Position numbers and translations under genes: made by a program
Shown here: positions 8,034 to 16,595 of the stretch, in pieces
Layout of the letters: each line of letters opens with the position of its first letter
Position numbering within the stretch: the first letter of the stretch is position 1
Notes under the pieces: generated by a model
What the model saw: only the letters and a program-made list of their open reading frames with translations
Told to the model about the DNA's origin: nothing
Databases searched by the model: none
Origin: Marinobacter sp050379415
Lineage (GTDB): Bacteria; Pseudomonadota; Gammaproteobacteria; Pseudomonadales; Oleiphilaceae
Direction of reading: 5' to 3'
DNA: 64,000 bases
Assembly: GCF_050379415.1 (NCBI RefSeq)
Contig: NZ_JBNRLS010000002.1
Span: forward strand, 310,001 to 374,000

Positions 8034-8813
8034 ATGAAATCTTTTCTGTTTTCTTACCCGATCCGTTGGCTTCGGCTGATGGTCCTTTGGGGTTTCGCCG
8101 GTGTTGTGTTCGCGGCCGAACCAAATGGTTTCATCGGTGCACCCGTGGCCGTGGGTAATGGCGCAGCCTGGGTAATGGTTACGGCCAATGCCCGAAACGA
8201 GCCGGAGTCGGTATCGGTAATAATGACTAAAGACGCTCTGCAGGGGCTTCCGCCATTCGATGCCAACAAGCCTGTCTGGGAATTTGTAATTGGCATGCCG
8301 GTGGCAGGCCCGCGAACCGGCTACGACCATGTCGTCCTTGACTGGAATCCGGCCGGTCATATTCCCGAAGGCGTGTACTCGGTACCCCATTTTGATGTGC
8401 ATTTTTATCTGATCCGGAACGAGGAACGCGAAGCCATTACCTTCCATGGCGAGGGGCGTGAGCTTGCGATGGCGGCACCGGATGAACAGCTGGTTCCCAC
8501 CGGGTACGTGATCCCACCGGATGCGGCCGTGGACAGGATGGGGATGCATGGCCTGGATCCGGCCGGCGGCGAGTTCCATGGTCAGCCATTCAGCCACAAC
8601 TTCATTTATGGCTATTACAAGGGTGAGCTGATGTTTGTAGAGCCGATGGTGTCTCTCACCTTTTTGCAGTCCCTCGCGGATTCAACCACACCGGTCAAAA
8701 AGCCTCAGAGATACAGTTATCCGGCCTGGTATCCTGCGGCCTACCGGATCGGTTTTGATTCCGGCAAAGGCGAGTACACCATTGGGCTCCAGGAATTGCA
8801 GAGATTCGACTGA
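8034..8813 (+). CDS. Secreted DUF5602 (TTHB210-like) domain protein
   Basis: A start at 8034 gives 259 residues and is supported by GGAGGAG about seven bases upstream. The N-terminus is a signal peptide (hydrophobic core RLMVLWGFAGVVFA, cleavage near AAEPNG). The body includes PHFDVHFYLI, an HFDxHFY motif typical of DUF5602/TTHB210-like proteins, and later GMHGLDPAGGEFHGQPFSHNFIYGYY. The clustered histidines and acids suggest metal binding. The function of the family is not established. It converges with the MBL gene with only three bases between the stop codons. Confidence 0.7.
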   Translation: MKSFLFSYPIRWLRLMVLWGFAGVVFAAEPNGFIGAPVAVGNGAAWVMVTANARNEPESVSVIMTKDALQGLPPFDANKPVWEFVIGMPVAGPRTGYDHVVLDWNPAGHIPEGVYSVPHFDVHFYLIRNEEREAITFHGEGRELAMAAPDEQLVPTGYVIPPDAAVDRMGMHGLDPAGGEFHGQPFSHNFIYGYYKGELMFVEPMVSLTFLQSLADSTTPVKKPQRYSYPAWYPAAYRIGFDSGKGEYTIGLQELQRFD

Positions 8814-8816
8814 GGA

Positions 8817-9752
8817 TCAGAAGTACTCAAACTCCAGATCCTGGTAAACCCGCCCGGCATTCTTGCCGGCCAGTTCCTCGAACGTATCGAGGTAGGACCA
8901 TTGGGACTGGTCGATGTTATAGGCGTCGTCCAGTCCACCGCCCTGCTCCAGGATTTCAGTCACGGCGTTGCGCAGGAAGACGAGATAGCCCCGGGTTTCC
9001 TTGGTCACGACATCAATGGTCGTCGGTTCGCCATGCCCCGGAATCACAATTTCCGGGTCCAGTTGTTCGGTCATCTTGTCGAAAGACTCAATCCAGGCGC
9101 CGGTTTCGGTATCCTCAAACACAGCCAGCAAGCGCTGGTGGAAGCCCAGATCGCCGGTAATCACCAGCTTCTCCTCGGGTAACCACAGAGCAATGTCTCC
9201 CGGCGCGTGGCCCGGGCCGAAATAGTGCAGTTCGATGGTTACGTCACCCATATCCAGGTCATAGCGCTCCTCAAACCCGATGTCGGGCACGGCAACGTAG
9301 GTTCCCTCAGCCTTTTCCTCCATCCGGCGCTGCATGGAGGCCAGTTTCACTTCACCCTGATGCTCGAATTCGGCGATTGCTTCGTTCTGGGCGATGATTG
9401 GCACCCCCTGGTCACGCCAGTAGCTGTTGCCCAGCATCGAGTGGCCCTGGGCATTCTCATTCACCACATATTTCACGTCTTTGTCGGTGATGCTGCGAAT
9501 GGAGTTATGGAAGGACTTTGCCAGCAGAAAGTTGTCACCGCCGTTGAACACCACCACACCTTTCTCGGTGATGATAAAACTGAGGTTGTTGTTATGGCCG
9601 TGGTTTTCGTAGGTGCCCGGCGCGGTTTCCCCGATGGCCGAGTAAACCCGGTCAGTGACCTTTGTGACCTCCAGTTGTTCGGGAATACCATTGCTTGCAT
9701 CGACAAATCCCGGAACGATCAATAACGCCAGAAACAGTCCTCGAAAACCCAT
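8817..9752 (-). CDS. MBL-fold (SoxH-like) secreted protein with altered metal motif
   Basis: A start at 9752 (MGFRGLFLAL) gives 311 residues, with AAGGAG upstream and a signal peptide ending near FVDAS. The fold is that of metallo-beta-lactamase hydrolases of the SoxH/quinoprotein-relay type: VVVFNGGDNF strand, GPGHAPGDIALW, VITGDLGFHQ and IPGHGEP are all present. The key HxHxDH motif is replaced by N100-A-Q102-G-H104-S105 within VVNENAQGHSMLGN, so the usual ligands of both zinc sites in this loop are gone. It is the last gene of the minus-strand sulfur locus. It may be a binding protein, or an enzyme with a different metal centre. Confidence 0.8.
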   Translation of the reverse strand: MGFRGLFLALLIVPGFVDASNGIPEQLEVTKVTDRVYSAIGETAPGTYENHGHNNNLSFIITEKGVVVFNGGDNFLLAKSFHNSIRSITDKDVKYVVNENAQGHSMLGNSYWRDQGVPIIAQNEAIAEFEHQGEVKLASMQRRMEEKAEGTYVAVPDIGFEERYDLDMGDVTIELHYFGPGHAPGDIALWLPEEKLVITGDLGFHQRLLAVFEDTETGAWIESFDKMTEQLDPEIVIPGHGEPTTIDVVTKETRGYLVFLRNAVTEILEQGGGLDDAYNIDQSQWSYLDTFEELAGKNAGRVYQDLEFEYF

Positions 9753-9795
9753 TGTTATTCTCCTTTTTCCGAATAATCCGGAGCGAATAGCCACG

Positions 9796-10557
9796 CTATT
9801 CCGGATTCCTGAATACCGCCTCGGATAACGCTGAGTCATCAGGCAGGCCGACGATCTTGCGTATTTCTCCGTCCGGATCTTTGTAGAAAACCGATGGAGT
9901 CGCTGTAACCGACAGGGTCTCCATCAATCGATTGTTGCTCTGAACCTTTTCCCTCAGGTCTTGCGGCACATTTTCTTCGGATTCCAGCCAGTCCCTGGGG
10001 AACTGGCTATCATGAAATTCAAGCTTCTGCACCGGGTTCTCGGCCCCGAGTACGCTGGCTGCCTTGGCCAGGCTGGAGGGCTGGATGATGCCGACCATGA
10101 TGTGGCGCAACTCGATACCGCGCTCCAGATAAGGCTGAGCCTTCTCCCGGAACGCGACACAATAGCCGCAGTTGGGATCGGAAAAGACATACACGACACG
10201 ACTGGCATCGCCTGGTCCCTCTGAGACCCAAGCGGCGTCGGCCAGGGTCTTCCAGGCTCCGGTCAGATCCGGTTTGGGGAGCCAGTTCCTGATGTGGTTC
10301 GCACTCAGATCCTGACCGAAACCGTCCACCATCTTGCCGATAACCACATGCTCGCCGTCCGGCATGAGGTAAAGGGAGACCGGATGTCCGTTCCTTCGGC
10401 CCACAAAGCCTTTCAGGCCACCCGGCGCTTCGAAGCTGGCCTCGACCTTCAGGCCTTCATCGACCAGGACCTGTACGGCATCCGGGTAACTCGCCGATAC
10501 CGCCAACGAGGGCAGCAGAAGTATTGGAGAAACAACTTTCAGAATACTTCGTAGCAT
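9796..10557 (-). CDS. dsbG: DsbG/DsbC-like periplasmic thiol-disulfide protein
   Basis: The 253-residue protein has a signal peptide (1-22), an N-terminal DsbC/G-type dimerisation region and a thioredoxin domain. The active site NCGYC has cysteines at 130 and 133 inside VFSDPNCGYC. A cis-proline loop, ATPSVFYKD, follows near residue 220. DsbG proteins protect or reduce single cysteines in periplasmic proteins. Next to sox, a plausible client is the swinging-arm cysteine of SoxY or the catalytic cysteine of SoxA, in place of SoxW. That client link is inference. Confidence 0.85.
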   Translation of the reverse strand: MLRSILKVVSPILLLPSLAVSASYPDAVQVLVDEGLKVEASFEAPGGLKGFVGRRNGHPVSLYLMPDGEHVVIGKMVDGFGQDLSANHIRNWLPKPDLTGAWKTLADAAWVSEGPGDASRVVYVFSDPNCGYCVAFREKAQPYLERGIELRHIMVGIIQPSSLAKAASVLGAENPVQKLEFHDSQFPRDWLESEENVPQDLREKVQSNNRLMETLSVTATPSVFYKDPDGEIRKIVGLPDDSALSEAVFRNPE

Positions 10558-10590
10558 TTTGATTACCGGGCAGTTTCAATGGATTCTTTA

Positions 10591-11106
10591 TCAGAAAGAC
10601 GCCATTTCCAGGTCCATTTCCACGGCCGCGACACCAGCCTGGGCGCACATTTCATCGGTCTCCCCGGAAGGTGCGCCACTTACGCCGACTCCGCCGACGG
10701 TTTCACCGCTCGCCTGGATAGGAACGCCCCCGGCCGAGAGCAAGACGTTATCCACCTTGCCGACGGAAAACGGCCCGGTGAATCGGTCCTCAAGCGCCGA
10801 GGTCGGGCTTGTGAAGGTCATGGCGGTGTACGCCTTGCGGTAACTGACATCGAGGGACAGATCCATGGCCAACACGTCCCGCAACACCACCTGGGGATGT
10901 CCGCCGCGATCAACGACTGTTACCGAAACCTGAACGCCCTCCTCCCGACATGCGTCGATAGCCGTTTTTGCGATAGTCAGGGCGGTATCCATGGACAGTT
11001 TCTTGATCTCAACCATGACCGGCTGGTCGCTGTCCTGGGCGCCGGCAATACCACTGGCAGCAAGGGCTGAGACGAACATCAGGGATTTTGACAGCTTGGT
11101 CTTCAT
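10591..11106 (-). CDS. Secreted GlcG/HbpS (DUF336) family protein
   Basis: The protein has 171 residues, with a signal peptide ending near GIAGAQDSD. The conserved core is VSVTVVDRGGHPQVVLRDVLA, then SYRKAYTAMTF and GGVPIQASGETVGGVGVSGAP, all typical of the GlcG/HbpS fold. Some members (HbpS) bind haem and act as extracellular redox sensors. Others are of unknown role in oxidative pathways. It lies between the DsrE-like and DsbG-like genes and was probably cotranscribed with sox. Confidence 0.85.
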   Translation of the reverse strand: MKTKLSKSLMFVSALAASGIAGAQDSDQPVMVEIKKLSMDTALTIAKTAIDACREEGVQVSVTVVDRGGHPQVVLRDVLAMDLSLDVSYRKAYTAMTFTSPTSALEDRFTGPFSVGKVDNVLLSAGGVPIQASGETVGGVGVSGAPSGETDEMCAQAGVAAVEMDLEMASF

Positions 11107-11134
11107 GACACGTTTCCTTTACATAGTGGGGCAT

Positions 11135-11596
11135 TCACGGGCGAACAAGCACATAGCCTTCTTCGACCACGTCCAGGATATGGGCAACTCCCACGTCGAC
11201 CGGGATGCTTTCAGGATGGAGTTCCGGACGATTTCCGGTTTCTCTCTCGATGGTGTTGATCGTGTTCATGCAGACCGTGAACCGTACGCCCTGGGCCATG
11301 AGACTGTTGATTCGTTCCCGGCGGCTGTTGTCCGCAAACATCAGGCGAACGCCGGGACCGAAGGTCGTTATCTCGATATCTATGGCGTCAGGGCCATAGT
11401 ATTCCAGCAGGTTGGCGGCCACGCTCAGGACCTTGTCCTGCTTTTCCGCTTCACCATCGCTTAGCTGCATTAGCAGGAATTTCTCGGCAAACGGTTTGCT
11501 CTCGCTCACCGGCTCTGCGTGGAGGATACCCGCTGCAACAATGAGCATCAGGCCCAGCACCGCGATCTTGGCTCCAGCAAAGAAATTCCTGTTCAT
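11135..11596 (-). CDS. Secreted DsrE/DsrF-like protein
   Basis: The protein has 153 residues and begins with a signal peptide or anchor (VLGLMLIVAAGILHA). The core contains KQDKVLSVAANLLEYYGPDAIDI-type helix and strand order, then RLMFADNSRRERINSLMAQG and VRFTVCMNTINTIER. The single cysteine in FTVCMNT lies where DsrE-family proteins carry the sulfur-accepting cysteine. Periplasmic DsrE-like proteins in sox loci may handle persulfide sulfur, which is inference here. It is four bases from the soxB stop. Confidence 0.78.
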   Translation of the reverse strand: MNRNFFAGAKIAVLGLMLIVAAGILHAEPVSESKPFAEKFLLMQLSDGEAEKQDKVLSVAANLLEYYGPDAIDIEITTFGPGVRLMFADNSRRERINSLMAQGVRFTVCMNTINTIERETGNRPELHPESIPVDVGVAHILDVVEEGYVLVRP

Positions 11597-11599
11597 GGC

Positions 11600-13357
11600 T
11601 TATCCTGCGTAGTCTTCAAGCCCCGGATTGCCCTCGACATTCTTGAGCTTCGGGGTGTTGAACTTGTCAATTTTCACGGTCTTCTCGGACCGCAGATAAT
11701 CGGCGACCACATCCCAGATCGGCCGTCCCGGTGCCCTTGAGTTCACGGTGGCCCAGCCAGCAACCTTGTACATTTTGTTGGCTTCAATGGGCTCGCCATT
11801 ATCCAGGCGCATATCCGAAATACGCCCGTTCATGGAGCCAGTGGGGTCACAGGTGTAATCCATGCCGCCAACACGCACCATGTCTCCACCCTGCTGGTAA
11901 TAAGGATCCTTGTTGAACAGGTTGTCGGCCACATCCTCCATGATCAGTTTCAGGTCCGCCCCGGACATCTCCCGAACATAGGTTTCCGGATAGGTGATTG
12001 CGGTGGCGTTCATCACATCGTCCATGGTGATGTGTTCCCCCGGCAATACGGTGGTTCCCCAACGGAAGCCGGGTGAAAGGGAAATCTGGGCATCGAGAAC
12101 CTTGCGCTGGGCATCGCAGATGACCTGGTCCATGGTGCCGTTGAAGTTACCGCGCCGATATAGCAGTTCATCAGCGATAGCGAGTTTTTCACCAAGCTTG
12201 TCCATGTACGGCGCGCGGACTTCCTCGATGAAGCTGGTCATGGCCGGATCGGGCTTGATCAGATCGGAGAAGACCGGCAGCAGCTTGTATTCATAGCCGC
12301 GGACCCCATTGTTGCCGATATCCAGGTCCAGCATGGCAACGTACTTGCCGTTGGTTCCTGCGTTGCTTACCAGGGTCTTGCCACCCGGATTCGTCACTTC
12401 GGTTGGCTGCGGTACGGCGTCGTGGGTGTGACCACCGAGAATGGCGTCGATGCCGGTAACACGGCTCGCCATCTTCAGGTCAACGTCCATACCGTTGTGG
12501 GAAAGGACCACAACCGCGTTGACCTTTTCGTTTTCACGGATCTCGTTGACCAGCGCCTGCATCTCGGATTCCCGGATGCCCATGCGCCAGTCAGGAATGA
12601 AATAGGATGGATTGGCAATCGGCGTATACGGGAAGGCCTGGCCGATGATAGCAACACGCTTCCCGCCGAGTTCGCGGATGGTGTAAGGCTTGAAGACCCG
12701 ACCGCTGACCTCGTCGTAGGCCTCTGCTCCCATGAACATGGCTTCGTCGGAAAGGAAAACGTTCTGGGCCAGAAACTCGCCCTTGAAGGCACCGACATTC
12801 TTTCGAATCTGCTCTTCGGGATAGGTGAATTCCCAGTGCGCGGTCATGATATCGATGCCCAAGCGATTACTGGCCTCGACCATATCCTCACCATTGGTCC
12901 AGACGGCTGTGCCGGAGCCTTGCCAGAGGTCACCACCGTCAAGCAACAGGGAATTGCCCGCACCGGCCTGTTCCCGGAGTTGGTCAATCAGGGTTTTCAG
13001 ATGCGCGAACCCGCCCAGCTTTCCGTATTCGTGCGCAGCTTCGGTGTAATTGAGATAGGTAAATGCATGGGATCTTCGGCTATCGAGAGGAATGCCGAAA
13101 TGATCCAGGAAGTGTTGTCCCACCAGATGTGGGACCCTGCCCTTGCTGGGACCGACACCGAGATTCACGTTAGGCTCACGGAAGTGAACCGGTGATAGCT
13201 GGGCATGGATGTCGGTGAGATGAAGCAGTCGGACATTGCCGAACTTCGGTGCGTCGTACAGTCCCTCGCCGCCTTTTGCCAAAGCAAGTTTCGGCGCAAG
13301 CCCGGCTACGGCTGCCGCTTGCATTGCCATCAGGAAGTCTCTGCGGGAAATTGTCAC
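11600..13357 (-). CDS. soxB: Thiosulfohydrolase SoxB
   Basis: The 585-residue protein starts with a Tat signal (SRRDFLMAMQAAAVAG). Metal-binding blocks of the calcineurin-like/5'-nucleotidase family are visible: LLHLTDIHAQLSPVHFREP at the N-terminus, LLDGGDLWQGSGT, VVLSHNGMDVD and GGHTHDAVPQP. A C-terminal 5'-nucleotidase-type domain follows. SoxB is a periplasmic dimanganese enzyme that hydrolyses the terminal sulfonate from SoxY-bound thiosulfate as sulfate. Length and motifs are typical. It follows soxA and the SoxK-like gene in the operon. Confidence 0.95.
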   Translation of the reverse strand: MTISRRDFLMAMQAAAVAGLAPKLALAKGGEGLYDAPKFGNVRLLHLTDIHAQLSPVHFREPNVNLGVGPSKGRVPHLVGQHFLDHFGIPLDSRRSHAFTYLNYTEAAHEYGKLGGFAHLKTLIDQLREQAGAGNSLLLDGGDLWQGSGTAVWTNGEDMVEASNRLGIDIMTAHWEFTYPEEQIRKNVGAFKGEFLAQNVFLSDEAMFMGAEAYDEVSGRVFKPYTIRELGGKRVAIIGQAFPYTPIANPSYFIPDWRMGIRESEMQALVNEIRENEKVNAVVVLSHNGMDVDLKMASRVTGIDAILGGHTHDAVPQPTEVTNPGGKTLVSNAGTNGKYVAMLDLDIGNNGVRGYEYKLLPVFSDLIKPDPAMTSFIEEVRAPYMDKLGEKLAIADELLYRRGNFNGTMDQVICDAQRKVLDAQISLSPGFRWGTTVLPGEHITMDDVMNATAITYPETYVREMSGADLKLIMEDVADNLFNKDPYYQQGGDMVRVGGMDYTCDPTGSMNGRISDMRLDNGEPIEANKMYKVAGWATVNSRAPGRPIWDVVADYLRSEKTVKIDKFNTPKLKNVEGNPGLEDYAG

Positions 13358-13445
13358 TGCACTCTCCTTTCTTTGTAGTTATTGGAGGTGATCGGCTTTC
13401 CCCCGGATCCGCGCCGGGGAAGCCGATCAGGTTCGGCGCATGGCG

Positions 13446-13751
13446 TCAGTTGCCTATGGCAACCTGGCGCCACGCCTCCTTCTGCTTTTTACGCTGGGCG
13501 ACGGACTCCTCGGCGAGCTTCAGAGCCTCATTGGCCATGGCCATGGCCTTTTCATAATCACCACTGTCGGCCGCGGATTTGGCGGCCTTCAGGCGGTCGC
13601 CGGTAATGGTCCACTGGAAGGTTCCGGCATCCTGATGGGTGCTTTGGGCCTCGGAGTAGACTTCCTGAAAGTCCTCTTTCGGGCCCGCCTGGGCAACCAG
13701 CGGAACAGACAGTGCAAGCGAAATACCGATTGCGAGTAAAGGCTTGTTCAT
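13446..13751 (-). CDS. soxK: SoxXA-binding protein SoxK-like
   Basis: A start at 13751 (MNKPLLAIGI) gives 101 residues with AGGGAGA upstream. A signal peptide (cleavage near AQAGPK) precedes a helical, charged body: the TITGDRLKAAKSAADSGDYE segment, then KAMAMANEALKLAEESVAQR. That helix-turn-helix repeat is the pattern of SoxK/SaxB proteins that bind and stabilise SoxXA in some bacteria. Its position between soxA and soxB supports the call, which otherwise rests on weak similarity. Confidence 0.72.
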   Translation of the reverse strand: MNKPLLAIGISLALSVPLVAQAGPKEDFQEVYSEAQSTHQDAGTFQWTITGDRLKAAKSAADSGDYEKAMAMANEALKLAEESVAQRKKQKEAWRQVAIGN

Positions 13752-13776
13752 TGCGTTTCTCCCTTTCCGTTCCGGG

Positions 13777-14622
13777 CTATGGCCGCGTCGCCGGTCCGAC
13801 GACTGGAAGACCATTGCTCATGTAGGTCAGGAAATACTCCAGATTGCGGTATTCCTCACTCTGTGCCGGCAACGGTTCAGCCCTTACGTTGTTGTTGCAT
13901 CCGGCGAAGCGACGGTGCAGCGTGCCCAGCTCACCCCATTTGGACCGGTGTACCGGGAAGTTTGCAGGTTGTCCCAGTGTTGGCGACAGGAAGTCTGCCC
14001 GAATCCATTTGCCCGGATTCTGTACATGACAGCTTGCGCAGGAGAAATTGAGTTGGCCCCGCCGGCTGTAGTAGAACTCCTTGCCATCCTGGTAGGCAGC
14101 CAGCGCATCAGGGTCATCCGGCACCTTGATGTTGATGGGCTTGCCCTGGGAGGTGGATGCCATGTAAGCGGAAATTGACGCGATGGCCCCTTTCTTCCAT
14201 CTCAGGGGCTCCTCACCATTGGCCTCGCGGCATCGATTGATGGCGAGCTCAAGCGTGATCACCTCGTTCTTTTCTGTGTCGAAGTAGGGATAGTTCTGGC
14301 GAATACCGATGCCTCCGTTTTCGAAACAGCTGGCGTAGGTCTTGCCATTGGCAAACGGCGTTTCGAACATCTCCTGTCCCTCGGCTACCGCAAATTCGTA
14401 GGGTGGAAAATCCTGCATGGATTCCCACTGTTTCCGGCGGTCCTCGTTCAGCGCGTACTGCCCGTTCACGAATTCCTCGAATGGCACATCCGGGAACATC
14501 TGCTTGAAGTATTCAACCGTTTCTTTCCGGTCTTCCTCCGGTGTTGCGCCCGCCAATGCTTGAGGCACCGCAAGCGCCGCCCCGAGAGCGACCAGAATGA
14601 CTTTCGCTTTAAGCATGTCCAA
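13777..14622 (-). CDS. soxA: SoxA, monohaem L-cysteine S-thiosulfotransferase subunit
   Basis: The 281-residue protein has a signal peptide (cleavage near ALAGATP). One haem motif CASCH is at residues 195-199. The catalytic persulfide cysteine is C242 in RRFAGCNNNVRAEP. C99 and C131 sit where the lost N-terminal haem motif of dihaem SoxA would be and probably form a disulfide, so this is the monohaem type. With SoxX it oxidatively couples thiosulfate to the SoxY cysteine in the periplasm. Confidence 0.94.
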   Translation of the reverse strand: MDMLKAKVILVALGAALAVPQALAGATPEEDRKETVEYFKQMFPDVPFEEFVNGQYALNEDRRKQWESMQDFPPYEFAVAEGQEMFETPFANGKTYASCFENGGIGIRQNYPYFDTEKNEVITLELAINRCREANGEEPLRWKKGAIASISAYMASTSQGKPINIKVPDDPDALAAYQDGKEFYYSRRGQLNFSCASCHVQNPGKWIRADFLSPTLGQPANFPVHRSKWGELGTLHRRFAGCNNNVRAEPLPAQSEEYRNLEYFLTYMSNGLPVVGPATRP

Positions 14623-14667
14623 TCCTCCTTTTCGGCGGCTCAGGATGATCCTGTCCGCCGACTATCT

Positions 14668-14979
14668 TCAGGCGATCGTTGCGGTGGTTGAATCGCTTGC
14701 GCCCTCGTTATCGATCCAGCTGATGGTGAGCTCATCACCCTTCTTGGCTCCCTTGAATCGACACTCGAGGAATGGATCCTTGGATACCGCCGGGCCCCAA
14801 TTGGCAACAAACACGTTCTTGCCGTTATGGGAAATAGTCAGAACCTTGATGAAGTGGGCAGGAATGACATTGCCTGCCGAATCCTTTACAAAGCCTGAAT
14901 CCATGGGGTGTCGGACCAGGGCTTTAAGCGATGTCACGCCGTTATTTTCTACTGCACGTACTCTGATACTGGACGCCAT
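14668..14979 (-). CDS. soxZ: Sulfur carrier partner SoxZ
   Basis: The 103-residue protein starts MASSIRVRAVENNGVTSLKA and contains HPMDSGFVKDSAGNVIPAHF, the SoxZ signature (M-x-T-G-x-x-K/x-x-x-G). It has no signal peptide of its own, as usual, because it is exported with SoxY through the Tat pathway. It forms the heterodimeric carrier on which thiosulfate sulfur is processed. It lies between soxY and soxA in the standard order. Confidence 0.95.
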   Translation of the reverse strand: MASSIRVRAVENNGVTSLKALVRHPMDSGFVKDSAGNVIPAHFIKVLTISHNGKNVFVANWGPAVSKDPFLECRFKGAKKGDELTISWIDNEGASDSTTATIA

Positions 14980-15004
14980 TATTGTTCTCCTGTCCGTTTA
15001 ACTG

Positions 15005-15493
15005 TTAGCCGCCGCAGCCGCCAACGGTGACTTTCACGTTCTGGGTGGCCTTGTAGGCTTTGCCATCAGAAATCACGACCGCTACCACATCTGTCGTTTC
15101 TGCCATCTTCAGGCGATTCGATACAAACGGCAGGGTGCCCTCTGGAATGTCGAAATACGCCGCCAGGGCATTCGGGTTCTTGGCTACCAGCAACGCGATG
15201 CCAGTCACATTCGGGAGTGCGGTTTCAACGCTCACCGGCACCACCGCACCGTTCTGCGCAATGGTTGGCAGATCCATGGTGATCTGGTCAGATTCAGTGG
15301 CCTCCATTCCGTAGAGTTCAGCAATGGTTTCATCCACTCCGGGGGTCTTGAACGCCTTCTCCGGCCAATCAGACCCATCGGGGGCAGTCGCCGCCTCGAC
15401 TCGCAGTGGCACAATGCCGGAACCCAGTGCAAGGCCGGCAACGCTCACACCCAGCATCCCCTTCAAAAAGCCTCTTCGCCTTTGGTCAGTCAC
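15005..15493 (-). CDS. soxY: Sulfur carrier SoxY
   Basis: The 162-residue protein has a Tat leader (RRRGFLKGMLGVSVAGLALG) and ends in VGGCGG, the swinging-arm motif, with the substrate-carrying cysteine at residue 160. The middle contains TALPNVTGIALLVAKNPNALAA, characteristic of the family. All Sox intermediates are covalently attached to this cysteine. The gene sits 19 bases downstream of soxX and 25 bases upstream of soxZ. Confidence 0.95.
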   Translation of the reverse strand: MTDQRRRGFLKGMLGVSVAGLALGSGIVPLRVEAATAPDGSDWPEKAFKTPGVDETIAELYGMEATESDQITMDLPTIAQNGAVVPVSVETALPNVTGIALLVAKNPNALAAYFDIPEGTLPFVSNRLKMAETTDVVAVVISDGKAYKATQNVKVTVGGCGG

Positions 15494-15512
15494 GGTAACT
15501 CCTCCTCCGCAT

Positions 15513-15869
15513 TTAAAGCGTGTACAGGTAATCGATGATCCGGTTGATTTCTTGTTTGCTCAGGATCATGTGTCGTCCGAATGGCGGCATGACCGTCATC
15601 GGGTTGAACTGGGTCTCGTCCCAGATGCGTTTGAACAGCATTTCCCGCTCGGGAAATCGGGCTTTCATGTTGGCAAGTTCCGGACCGATGTTCCCGGTCA
15701 GCTTGCCGTCATCCATCTTGTGGCAGGCCAGGCAGTTGCCGTCTTTCCGGCTGTATGCGAGTTCTTTGCCCCGGTCAATATCAGCCTGGGTCGGTTCGGC
15801 GAACACCGGCGCTGTGGCGCTCAGTGCGAGTGTGGTCAAGCACACGGAAATTAACCCTTTTCGCATCAC
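15513..15869 (-). CDS. soxX: Cytochrome SoxX
   Basis: The 118-residue protein has a signal peptide (cleavage near VFAEPT) and one haem motif CLACH at residues 46-50. A distal methionine is likely in TVMPPFGRH, the conserved M-P-P-F/Y-G segment of SoxX. The C-terminal helix LSKQEINRIIDYLYTL completes a class I cytochrome. It pairs with SoxA and accepts the electrons of the coupling reaction. Two adjacent ATG codons (15869 and 15866) could serve as the start. Confidence 0.94.
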   Translation of the reverse strand: MMRKGLISVCLTTLALSATAPVFAEPTQADIDRGKELAYSRKDGNCLACHKMDDGKLTGNIGPELANMKARFPEREMLFKRIWDETQFNPMTVMPPFGRHMILSKQEINRIIDYLYTL

Positions 15870-15917
15870 GCATTCCTCCTCGGCACTCTTTGGAGCTATT
15901 GCTCCGGTTCAGCCTTT

Positions 15918-16595
15918 TTATTCTGTAATCCCCTCGTCGAGGGGGCCGGTTGTGCTTGGTGTCAGGTTCTTGCCCGCTGCCGAGTCGGATACAGTGACCT
16001 CCTCTTTGCAGTCCTCCATACAACGCTCGTTGTTCACGACCGGTCGCGGGTCTTCCCAGATGAAACCATCGTGATTGGGCATCTGGACCTGCGGCAGCGT
16101 CTCCTTGTTGGCCACGAAGTCGGCTTCCACGATGTAATTGAGATTCAGGACATAAGCCGTCAGCGCATACACCTGGTCATCAGTCAGTGATTGAGGTGCG
16201 AAGAACGGCATCGCCCGATGGATGTAATCCCAGAGTGTAGAGGCATAGGGCCAGTAACTTCCCACTGTTTTTTCCGGGCGATCCTCGGTGAGACTGCCCT
16301 CCCCGCCTGCGAGTTTCGGATAGCGCCCCATGCCTTCGCCGAAGGCGCCGTGGCAGGACGAACAATACGTCTCGTAGACGGCCATGCCCTCGTCGACCGT
16401 GCCACTGCCCTCGGGAAGCCCCTTGCCGTCCGGGCGCACATCGATATCCCATGCCGCAATCTGTTCATCGGTTGCAGGTTCGCCATAACCGTAATGCCCG
16501 GTCTGCTCGGCCGCACCGAGGATGGGCATCGACGCAAGGATCACACCACAACAGGTACTGGCGAGCCGGCGTGGAGTTTTATGAAAGCTGAACAT
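15918..16595 (-). CDS. soxD: Sulfane dehydrogenase cytochrome subunit SoxD
   Basis: A start at 16595 (MFSFHKTPRR) gives 225 residues and overlaps soxC by 17 bases, with GGAG about eight bases upstream. A signal peptide precedes the haem motif CSSCH (78-82). Typical SoxD segments follow: MGRYPKLAGGEGSL, GSYWPYASTLWDYIHRAMPFFAPQSL and LNLNYIVEA. Only one haem motif is present, whereas the classical Paracoccus SoxD is a larger dihaem protein, so this is the short monohaem form. With SoxC it oxidises the SoxY-bound sulfane sulfur. Confidence 0.9.
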   Translation of the reverse strand: MFSFHKTPRRLASTCCGVILASMPILGAAEQTGHYGYGEPATDEQIAAWDIDVRPDGKGLPEGSGTVDEGMAVYETYCSSCHGAFGEGMGRYPKLAGGEGSLTEDRPEKTVGSYWPYASTLWDYIHRAMPFFAPQSLTDDQVYALTAYVLNLNYIVEADFVANKETLPQVQMPNHDGFIWEDPRPVVNNERCMEDCKEEVTVSDSAAGKNLTPSTTGPLDEGITE

